Source: Deltaproteobacteria bacterium
GTDB taxonomy: Bacteria; Desulfobacterota; Desulfobacteria; Desulfobacterales; JAUVGT01
DNA: 8,315 nucleotides
Direction of reading: 5' to 3'
Assembly: GCA_030593645.1 (NCBI GenBank)
Contig: JAUVGT010000218.1
Location: 1-8,315 of the forward strand
Under the pieces are notes generated by a model. The model worked only from the letters and a program-made list of their open reading frames with translations. It had not been told where the DNA came from and searched no databases. The first letter of the stretch is position 1, and each line of letters starts with the position of its first letter. This document shows positions 1 through 6,250 of the stretch, piece after piece. Both the position numbers and the translations under genes were made by a program.

Positions 1-147
1 AACATCATCGCCGGGTTCTTCTTCGTCTCCAAAGCCTTCCATGAGTTCATCCAGATCCGCGTCATCCTGGGCATGGGCCGGATCGTTATGACCGGCCAGA
101 AAGATTAATGAAACCAGTATGGTGAGTGTGATCAATCGAGAACGCAT
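1..147 (-). CDS. Exported protein of unknown function, N-terminal fragment (runs off window)
   Basis: This is the 5' end of a gene whose remainder lies outside the window; 49 codons are visible, with no stop. The product begins MRSRLITLTILVSLIFLAG, a basic start and hydrophobic core typical of a Sec signal peptide, with a likely cleavage site after the AHA of DPAHAQDD. The visible mature N-terminus is strongly acidic (DDADLDELMEGFGDEEE) and has no lipobox cysteine, so a periplasmic or outer-membrane protein is more likely than a lipoprotein. A purine-rich GAGG lies about a dozen bases before the ATG. It is the last gene of the exporter/LolA-like run, 146 bases downstream of the LolA-like gene. 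By position it could be an outer-membrane partner of that system, but this is inference and the family cannot be named from this fragment. Confidence 0.75.
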   Translation of the reverse strand, partial: MRSRLITLTILVSLIFLAGHNDPAHAQDDADLDELMEGFGDEEEPGDDV

Positions 148-248
148 GGCTATGATTTTCCTCTTCTTTTGAAGTTTTTTATGTTCGATGAGCAAATTCA
201 GAAAATGACGATTGTGATACCGACCCCGAATTTCGATTTTAAAATTCG

Positions 249-276
249 ATCCGCCGTCGCTAAAGCTATAGCGGAC
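249..276. repeat. Imperfect palindrome (REP-like hairpin) between LolA-like gene and downstream gene
   Basis: A 28-base imperfect palindrome has outer arms TCCGC/GCGGA, inner arms GCT/AGC and mismatches at symmetric positions between them. It lies just past the stop of the LolA-like gene and is more GC-rich than the surrounding AT-rich spacer. The form resembles short intergenic palindromes dispersed in many genomes. In the minus direction it is followed after several bases by a short T-run, so it could also act as a weak terminator or an mRNA-stabilising hairpin. Copy number cannot be judged from this window. Confidence 0.5.
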
Positions 277-293
277 AGGCGTTCATCTTTTCT

Positions 294-1133
294 CTACAAC
301 CCCTTTTCCATTCTCCGGGTTGTAAACATTTCATAATCAAGATCCTGGTTGAACCTGACGTTTTTGAATTTTAATATGGTTTTATGAGCGATTTTTTTGC
401 CCTTCTTTTTTGTAACGTGCATTTCAGTGGCCACCCATATCCCATCGATATTTTCAAGAACCTTGACATCCAAATATTTCAGGTATCCGCCGTCTTTGAC
501 CCAGGCAATGGACCGGATTACAAAAAAGTTGTCCTGGCGCACGAACAGCAGCGACTTTTTATTTCCGGTTTCCTTGATCACCTCTTTGGTGCGGGGGACC
601 GACCAGATGACCCAGGTCTTCACGCCGTTTACATCTTTTACCTTTCCCTTTTCGTAAAAGCTGAAATCGTAGTCTTCAAGATCCCTGGATGTCATGTCCG
701 AGTATGTCAGATCAGATCCCATGAAGCTTCCGCTTTTATCGGATGTGGCGATTCGTTTTGTTTTCTTAAGAGCCGGCAGATAGAGCCACTGGTCGTCGTC
801 TTTGTCCGGATTATCATAGTCGAAGGTCAGAAATGACGTGTCCTTAACATCTGCCGGGTATTGGAAAAACATGAGCCGGAGTTCGTCTTTTCCCTTGTAT
901 CTGCTGAAGGCTTTGATGACTCGTTTTCTTTCTTTTCCGTTTTTATCAATCAGGATCATCTCCATGTCCGATGTCTGTTTGTCGCCCTCATCCCGGGCAT
1001 CCACTTTTTCCATTATTGCGCGGGCATCCGGATCGTCGGCCGAAAAAACACATACGGGTGTGATTACTGAGCCAGTCAGTACTATTGCTGCAAAGGTGAT
1101 CATTCTGAATAAATGATTGGTTGTGTTTCTCAT
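294..1133 (-). CDS. LolA-like periplasmic protein, outer membrane lipoprotein-sorting family
   Basis: This 279-residue exported protein resembles the LolA-like proteins annotated 'outer membrane lipoprotein-sorting protein', which have a half-barrel fold binding acyl chains in the periplasm. Residues 1-31 form a signal peptide, cut near VFSA/DD. C28 is not in a proper lipobox, so the protein is probably soluble. Family hallmarks are the charged first strands (about 55-90), the WLYLPALKKTKRI segment (117-128) and GSFMGSDLTYSDM (135-147), followed by paired strands to the end. The start is supported by a strong GGGGAGG ribosome site seven bases before the ATG. It follows the RND exporter gene by 89 bases, a pairing common for this family, and probably carries or senses the exporter's hydrophobic cargo. 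The substrate is not predictable. It is not canonical LolA of the LolCDE pathway, since LolCDE is absent here and the partner is an RND pump. Confidence 0.88.
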   Translation of the reverse strand: MRNTTNHLFRMITFAAIVLTGSVITPVCVFSADDPDARAIMEKVDARDEGDKQTSDMEMILIDKNGKERKRVIKAFSRYKGKDELRLMFFQYPADVKDTSFLTFDYDNPDKDDDQWLYLPALKKTKRIATSDKSGSFMGSDLTYSDMTSRDLEDYDFSFYEKGKVKDVNGVKTWVIWSVPRTKEVIKETGNKKSLLFVRQDNFFVIRSIAWVKDGGYLKYLDVKVLENIDGIWVATEMHVTKKKGKKIAHKTILKFKNVRFNQDLDYEMFTTRRMEKGL

Positions 1134-1222
1134 GCTGTGACCTCCCCATTTTATTGAACCGGGTTACCATCAAATACGCGGATATATTTTGTTTTTTTCT
1201 TTTTTTTGCCCGGGAAGCTCTT

Positions 1223-3634
1223 TTACTTCTTTCTATTTACCACAACCATAAGTGCCGGCGCGATAAAGTAGTCTGCGAGGAGCGCTAAGATTATTGTTAA
1301 TCCTGTCAGAAGTCCAAAGTTGAACAGGTTGCTCATCGCAGAGAACATAAACAGAAAAAAGCCAATTGAAAGTACGCATGATGTAACTAACATGGCACGG
1401 CCCGAGGTATGCAGGGTTTTCATGACAGCCAATGTGGGGTCATGGCTTTCTTCAAAATACCTTCTGAAATTATGCATAAAATGAATCGTATCATCAACTG
1501 CCAGCCCAATTGCAATATTACCGACAAGCATTGTAAAAAGGTCCATCGGTATATTAAACCAACCGATGACACCGATTGTGATAATGATCGGTGTCAGATT
1601 GGGAATCATACTTAAAAGCCCGATACGCAGTCGGCCGATGAGAATAATCATCAGGATGGTTATAATCACAAGCGCGTATATGTAGCTTTTTTTCATACTG
1701 TTAATCGCGTTAACCAGTACCCTGGCAAGGAGAGCAATCATACCGGTCGTCGTAATTTTAGCTTCCGGGAATTCCTTTTTCATATACTGATCCACATGGT
1801 CAATATAGTCCCCATAAGCGATGGCATCCATGAAAGGAACTTTAATCATAAATCTTGCCTTGGAAAACTGACTGTCTGTAAAATCTTCCATATCATCGGA
1901 ACCGCTGTTTTCAAATAGAAGCAGTTCCTGCGCGATAAGCTGTTTATTATCAGGTACTTTATAATACTCCTTCTTGTTTTCATTCAGGGCGCGATTGGTT
2001 TCTTTTAATATGGTTGTCAACGACCAGGCTTTACCGGAAAAAATTTTACCAATCTCAAGTTTTTCCATGTATTTTGCCGTTTTTTCCAGCTTTTGAAGGA
2101 ATTCAGGCTCGTAGAGTCCGTTTTCTTTTCCCGTGTCTATGATGATCTCAAGTACGATGGATCCTTTAAGTTCCTGATCAATTTTTTCGGTACCGATCCG
2201 GCCAAAAAAATCTTTTGGAAGCCATCTAACAGGATCATGTGAAAACTCGATTTTCATGATGCCTATAAATGAAAATCCGATAATGGCAGCAGATACAAGA
2301 AGTATTTTATATGGATGGCTGGTTGAGATTTCCCCCACAAATGTAAGAAGCCGGTCGGTTAGGGTTGCTTCTGATAGTTTTTTTTCTTTTTTAGAGAGTT
2401 GTATCGGGATAATCGACAGAAGCGCGGGAAGAAGAATTATTGTATAAACCATGGCCAGAAGGACTCCGGCTCCGGCAAATATACCCAGATCCGCGATAGG
2501 GGCCACTTCGGAAGTTGAAAAAGAAAAAAGACCGCTGGCCGTTGTGGCGGCTGTCATCAGGATCGCGAGGCCTGAATGACCGATGGAATATATGATGGCC
2601 TCTTTCTTATTACCGTTTTTACGAAGGCGATGGTAAAAGATCGCAAGGATGTGTACTGAATATCCTACACTCACCGCGAGTATAAACGATGGTAGGATCT
2701 GTGTGGGGAGTTTTATGGGCGCACCAAATGCGGCCATCAGGCTGATTGTTGATAAGAAGGAAAGTAACACGATTAAAAGTGGTAGGAGAACACCGGAAAT
2801 CCGGCGAAACATGATAAACAGGAATAAGGCCACTGTGACAAGAGCGAGAACAACAAATTTTTTCATATCCTTGCCCATCGATTGTTTTAGAAAATGGGTT
2901 ACTGCGGATGATCCGGCGATAAAGATCTTGAAATCAGGTGAATCGTATTTTCCCGTAATTCGGCGAACAGCCATCACTGCTTCACTGTTTTCTTCGTCTG
3001 TGATGTATTCTCTTTTATCTGCTGCAGCTTTTTCTGAGTCAGACTCCTCGATATCTTCATCAAAGCCCTCCATTACATCCGAATCGTTTCCTTTCGAAGT
3101 ATAGGTCTGGGTTTGCAGCATAATGGTAGTAAATTTACCATCATGAGAGATGAGGAGATTTGTGTACATGGGGTTGTCATAAACACGTTCTTTGATCGCA
3201 TTAGCTTCATCAGGTGTTTGCGGCCAGTTTTCCAGAAGATCTTCAACAATCAGCTCATCTTCTTTTCCCCGGGTGTTCCGGGCATTAATCAGGCTGGTAA
3301 TGTCTTCGATATAAGGGACATTTTCTGTTAAATCTTCATGAATGGCTTTGAGTTTTTTGAGAAATTTTAAATCGAACACATCGGAAGTCTGGATTGCAAT
3401 GAGAATGAGTTCATCACGACCGAACTGGTCGCGAAACGAATTGTATTCGACCAGGGTTTTATCATTTTTATGAAGGAATCCTTCGGTTGAAATATCTATA
3501 GTCAGTTTCGGAATTTGGGAAAATAATGTCGCGATAAACAGCGTCATGACCAGCAGGGTTTTAAACCGGTTTTTATATATTGATTCCGCTGCGTTCTCAA
3601 ACCATTTCTCAATGCGATTTCTGATATTAGCCAT
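1223..3634 (-). CDS. RND superfamily exporter, MMPL/HpnN type
   Basis: This 803-residue inner-membrane protein has the duplicated RND layout. TM1 is at about 26-41, a periplasmic domain at 44-255, TM2-6 at about 260-410, TM7 at about 442-460, a second periplasmic domain to about 645, and TM8-12 at about 650-800. The length and two medium-sized loops match MMPL/COG1033 exporters (hydrophobe, lipid or hopanoid transport) and not the roughly 1,000-residue AcrB drug pumps. TM10 carries GLAVDDTIHFMHNFRR (710-725), with D714/D715 placed like the RND proton-relay aspartates. The equivalent TM4 segment, VSVGYSVHI (321-329), has no acidic residue. The first periplasmic loop contains a very acidic stretch (184-217). 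The start ATG has only a weak GAGA-type ribosome site and lies 22 bases after the DUF166 stop, suggesting cotranscription or translational coupling. The LolA-like gene follows. Likely role: proton-driven export or envelope transfer of a hydrophobic molecule whose identity is not shown by the sequence. Confidence 0.9.
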   Translation of the reverse strand: MANIRNRIEKWFENAAESIYKNRFKTLLVMTLFIATLFSQIPKLTIDISTEGFLHKNDKTLVEYNSFRDQFGRDELILIAIQTSDVFDLKFLKKLKAIHEDLTENVPYIEDITSLINARNTRGKEDELIVEDLLENWPQTPDEANAIKERVYDNPMYTNLLISHDGKFTTIMLQTQTYTSKGNDSDVMEGFDEDIEESDSEKAAADKREYITDEENSEAVMAVRRITGKYDSPDFKIFIAGSSAVTHFLKQSMGKDMKKFVVLALVTVALFLFIMFRRISGVLLPLLIVLLSFLSTISLMAAFGAPIKLPTQILPSFILAVSVGYSVHILAIFYHRLRKNGNKKEAIIYSIGHSGLAILMTAATTASGLFSFSTSEVAPIADLGIFAGAGVLLAMVYTIILLPALLSIIPIQLSKKEKKLSEATLTDRLLTFVGEISTSHPYKILLVSAAIIGFSFIGIMKIEFSHDPVRWLPKDFFGRIGTEKIDQELKGSIVLEIIIDTGKENGLYEPEFLQKLEKTAKYMEKLEIGKIFSGKAWSLTTILKETNRALNENKKEYYKVPDNKQLIAQELLLFENSGSDDMEDFTDSQFSKARFMIKVPFMDAIAYGDYIDHVDQYMKKEFPEAKITTTGMIALLARVLVNAINSMKKSYIYALVIITILMIILIGRLRIGLLSMIPNLTPIIITIGVIGWFNIPMDLFTMLVGNIAIGLAVDDTIHFMHNFRRYFEESHDPTLAVMKTLHTSGRAMLVTSCVLSIGFFLFMFSAMSNLFNFGLLTGLTIILALLADYFIAPALMVVVNRKK

Positions 3635-3656
3635 ATTTTATTCTCAGTCTAAACAG

Positions 3657-4277
3657 CTATTTCTGTTCCAGCGCTTTTTTAAGCGCAGCCGAGTGAATAT
3701 GTCCAGCAAAATGAACCGGGCTTTTTCCATATATCGGGTCCCAGCCTGCAGGATCAGCGCTGCAAAAAAATTGTGTTTCCAGACCGATACGTATGATCGC
3801 TTCTTCAACCGGTAAACCGAGCACACGTGAAGCCGCTTCCCACGTGGCTCCACAGGGTGCGCCGCGCTTTATTTTTATCTGAACAAACGTTCCGTCAGCA
3901 ACATCAATCACAAATTCAGGTGCACCAAAATGGTCACCGTATTGGCCCAGGCAATCCAGTCTGGGAAGACCGCATCAGGTTGGTGGCGTATGAACACCGG
4001 GGATACGCAGTTTTTTACCTGACGCTATCACAGGGATATTGTTTTTGCTGCACATGGCACCCAGGTCATGTGTAAGATCGGGATGCTGCAGGAAGTCGAG
4101 GACCAGATCGGCTTGAATACTGTCGGGCAGGTATTCCCGTGAGTCATCAATGACGGGAGGCAGATCCACATCTATGGAAATCCTTTTGATTTCAAACCAT
4201 TTATTCCCGTACTTTTCAATACCTGCTATCTTATTTTCTCCACTATTATGATGCTGAAAAACGATGATTTTTTGCAT
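3657..4277 (-). CDS. dfsP: DUF166-family selenoprotein with in-frame UGA (Sec101)
   Basis: Reading through a single in-frame TGA at codon 101 gives a 206-residue protein in one unbroken frame. The N-terminal part (MQKIIVFQHH..., an IDVDLPPVIDDSREYLP segment at 35-51, QADLVLDFLQHPDL at 55-68) and the C-terminal part (RGAPCGATWEAA 138-149, GLPVEEA 154-160, GWDPIYGKSPVHFAGHIH 178-195) both match DUF166 proteins, sometimes misannotated as thymidylate synthase. The UGA lies in TPPT-U-CGLP, where related proteins have a conserved cysteine region, and gives a Sec-Cys pair (U101, C102). Further cysteines are C76, C109, C142 and C172. An in-frame TAA five codons upstream fixes the start at or near this ATG. 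From memory, some DUF166 proteins are catalogued as '(seleno)protein DfsP'; the symbol rests on that and is tentative. Catalytic function is unknown; a vicinal Sec/Cys suggests redox or metal chemistry (inference). The alternative is a nonsense-mutated pseudogene, less likely given no other lesion. Confidence 0.82.
3946..3965 (-). promoter_or_regulatory. Candidate bacterial SECIS hairpin
   Basis: In the mRNA, a five-pair stem CCCAG/CUGGG encloses the ten-base loop ACUGGAUUGC, starting nine bases after the UGA. A C-G pair inside the loop could leave UGGAUU at the apex. The apical GG lies about 18 bases after the UGA, close to where I recall the SelB-binding loop guanines sitting in the E. coli fdhF element. 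Two further G-C pairs are possible below the stem across a four-base bulge. The stem is short and assigned by eye; no folding energy was calculated. Confidence 0.5.
3975..3977 (-). other. UGA codon read as selenocysteine (codon 101)
   Basis: This TGA is in the same frame as the conserved DUF166 sequence on both sides: TPPT ends immediately before it and CGLPRLDCLG begins immediately after. It is next to a TGC codon, so translation as Sec gives the pair U-C. No frameshift is needed, and the downstream segment stays open for 105 further sense codons to a TAG stop. Confidence 0.8.
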
Positions 4278-4345
4278 TTTATTAAATCTTATTCGGTTAT
4301 GGGTTGTATTTTTAAAGAAGTTTTATTTAATTCCCTTTTGGGGTG

Positions 4346-6205
4346 TTATTCCTCCAGTTTTTCTATCAATTTTTCGAAACCGGCCTTTTTTTCATCATGT
4401 TCAGCGGTTTTAATTTCAAGCGCTTCAAAAAGGTTTTCTATTCTGGATTGACACGAATGGATATCCTGTGAAAGGGCGGCTATCGTTGACCCGTCCTGCG
4501 CTTGAGAGGCTTTCAGTATTTTTTCATTAAGGGTATCCAGTTTTTTTTCCAGTATATCTATTTCATCCTCGATCGAGATAATTTTCTTTTTTACGGGGCT
4601 CAGTACTTGTCCCCTTTCAGCGATTATTTCAGATCGGCGGCGCTTAAGCTCCTTTCTGTTCTGCTTTGTCCTGGGTTTTTGGGCATTATGATTTTCGATC
4701 GCCGTTCGGGACAGAACGTTCTCATCCCCCCAGCCGCCTTGTTCCAGGAAAAGCGGATATCCGCCTTCAAAAATTTCAATATTATTTTCCTGGAATATGA
4801 TCAGTCTTTTTGAAAGCGCGTTAAGGAACATCTCATTATGGGTGACCATGATGACCGCACCGTCAAAATGATCTATAGCAGCCAGGAGAGCGTCACACGA
4901 TTCCATATCAAGGTGATTGGTCGGTTCATCAAGAAGCAGCAGATTAACCGGTGTGACAAGGATTTTTCCGAGCATGACACGGCTTTTTTCACCGCCGGAG
5001 AGCACGCTGATTTTCTTTAACGCGTTGTCTCCCCGAAACATCATAGCGCCGCATATATTACGGGCTGTCTGGTTGTCAACAGTCGGGTCTGAATATAATA
5101 TTTCTTCTTCAACAGTACGTGTATCCACAAGGGAACTGATATTGGTTTGCTCAAAAAATCCCCTGGCTGTATTGGGATTATAGCTGATCGTACCTTCCCG
5201 CGGGGTGAGTGTTCCGCCAAGGAGTTTAAGGAGAGTGGTTTTACCTTTACCATTTTGTCCGATAACACAGATCCTGTCGTGTGCGGACATTAAAAATGTA
5301 AGATTTTTAATTACAGGTGTGTTTTTTTGATAATAAAATGATAAATTTTCGACATTCAAAACATTTTTTCCGGGAAAAGGCTGACTCCTGAATGAGAAAT
5401 CGAGGGTCTTGATTTTTTCAAGTTTATTCATCTTTTCCATCTTCGAGAGGGTCTTGATTCGAGATTGTACAAGATTGGCAAGCCTTGCCTTGGCTCTGAA
5501 GCGGGTAATAAACTGTTCGACCTCCTTCCGCTTTTTTTCATCATTGATACGGGTTTTTTCAAATATTTCCTCATCCTGGGCGATACGTGTGTAATATTTC
5601 TGGGTATTGCCTTCAATTTTTCGCAGTTTTTTCCTGTTTATTCCCATGGTGTGGGTGACAATGCTGTCCATAACGCTTCTGTCATGGGTAATCAGCATCA
5701 GCTCATGGGGCCAGGAGTTTAAAAAACGTTCAAACCAGCGAATGGATGTGATATCGAGATAGTTTGTCGGTTCATCCAGCAGCAGCAGGTCGGGCTCGGA
5801 TACCAGTACTTTCGCGAGATTCAAACGAACCTGGAAACCGCCGGAAAATTCTTCAGGGTGACGGTTCATATCATCTTTTGTGAAACCGAGTCCTTCCAGT
5901 ATTTTTTCAACTTTCCAGAAGTGATCTTTTTCGTTTTCAGGTAATCCGGTCATTCCTTCCTCACAAATGGTTTTTTGACTGAAGTCCAATTGCTGTTTGA
6001 CCTGACCGATTCGGTAATACTTAGGAACGGTAATGATTCCTGAATCGGGCTGTTCTTCACCTGTGATCAATTTAAAAAGAGTGGTTTTGCCATACCCGTT
6101 TCGACCCACAAGCCCGAGTTTTTCCCGTGGGTTGAGCTTGAAGCTCAGATCTTCAAAAAGTGTATTTCCGCTGAAACTTTTATTGAGATTTTCAAAGCTG
6201 ATCAT
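4346..6205 (-). CDS. ABC-F family ATPase (ribosome-associated type)
   Basis: This 619-residue soluble protein has two ABC cassettes on one chain and no membrane segment, the mark of ABC-F proteins (EttA/Uup/YheS type) that act on the ribosome. Cassette 1 has Walker A GRNGYGKTT (34-42), signature FSGGF (120-124), Walker B LLLLDEPTNYLD (140-151, catalytic E145) and the switch histidine in ITHDRS (H174). Cassette 2 has GQNGKGKTT (316-324), LSGGE (402-406), LLLLDEPTNHLD (422-433, E428) and H456. A charged helical linker (about 205-270, with RFRAKARLANLVQSRIK) corresponds to the P-site tRNA interaction motif. Residues about 505-619 form a lysine/glutamate-rich C-terminal extension predicted as coiled coil, as in Uup and YheS. 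All catalytic residues are present. The gene lies 45 bases after the histidine kinase and 68 before the DUF166 gene. The ribosome site is weak. Translation factor or antibiotic-protection roles cannot be separated by sequence alone; the former is the default. Confidence 0.92.
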   Translation of the reverse strand: MISFENLNKSFSGNTLFEDLSFKLNPREKLGLVGRNGYGKTTLFKLITGEEQPDSGIITVPKYYRIGQVKQQLDFSQKTICEEGMTGLPENEKDHFWKVEKILEGLGFTKDDMNRHPEEFSGGFQVRLNLAKVLVSEPDLLLLDEPTNYLDITSIRWFERFLNSWPHELMLITHDRSVMDSIVTHTMGINRKKLRKIEGNTQKYYTRIAQDEEIFEKTRINDEKKRKEVEQFITRFRAKARLANLVQSRIKTLSKMEKMNKLEKIKTLDFSFRSQPFPGKNVLNVENLSFYYQKNTPVIKNLTFLMSAHDRICVIGQNGKGKTTLLKLLGGTLTPREGTISYNPNTARGFFEQTNISSLVDTRTVEEEILYSDPTVDNQTARNICGAMMFRGDNALKKISVLSGGEKSRVMLGKILVTPVNLLLLDEPTNHLDMESCDALLAAIDHFDGAVIMVTHNEMFLNALSKRLIIFQENNIEIFEGGYPLFLEQGGWGDENVLSRTAIENHNAQKPRTKQNRKELKRRRSEIIAERGQVLSPVKKKIISIEDEIDILEKKLDTLNEKILKASQAQDGSTIAALSQDIHSCQSRIENLFEALEIKTAEHDEKKAGFEKLIEKLEE

Positions 6206-6250
6206 TGTTTAGTTAGTCCCGGTGGGTCGAGGGGTCAAGTGAAACCACTT

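Noticed and set aside
384..836. 150-residue plus-strand ORF
   Set aside because: It is entirely antisense to the well-supported LolA-like gene and shows no family features.
1187..1207. Long T-rich tract as a terminator between exporter and LolA-like gene
   Set aside because: The T-run is on the plus strand, so the minus-strand transcript has an A-rich leader here; the CCCGGG next to it makes no useful stem in the direction of transcription.
2649..3104. 151-residue plus-strand ORF
   Set aside because: It is antisense to the exporter's coding sequence, has no recognisable domain, and its Ser/Thr/Arg/Ile-rich composition is typical of a shadow frame.
3657..3911. Separate 84-residue gene with a GTG start
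   Set aside because: The frame is open upstream of the GTG to the TGA at 3975-3977, and the translated upstream stretch (CGLPRLDCLGQYGDHFGAPEF) continues the DUF166 protein. It is the C-terminal part of the selenoprotein gene.
3657..4277. DUF166 pseudogene with a nonsense mutation
   Set aside because: There is only one interruption, it is UGA (not UAA/UAG), it lies beside a Cys codon in a cysteine region, a hairpin follows, and conserved motifs on both sides are intact. It is kept as an alternative but is less likely.
4320..4345. Terminator after the ABC-F gene
   Set aside because: In the minus direction CCCCAAAAGGG could pair only three bases and is followed by a mixed A/T stretch, not a T-run. 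This is too weak to call.
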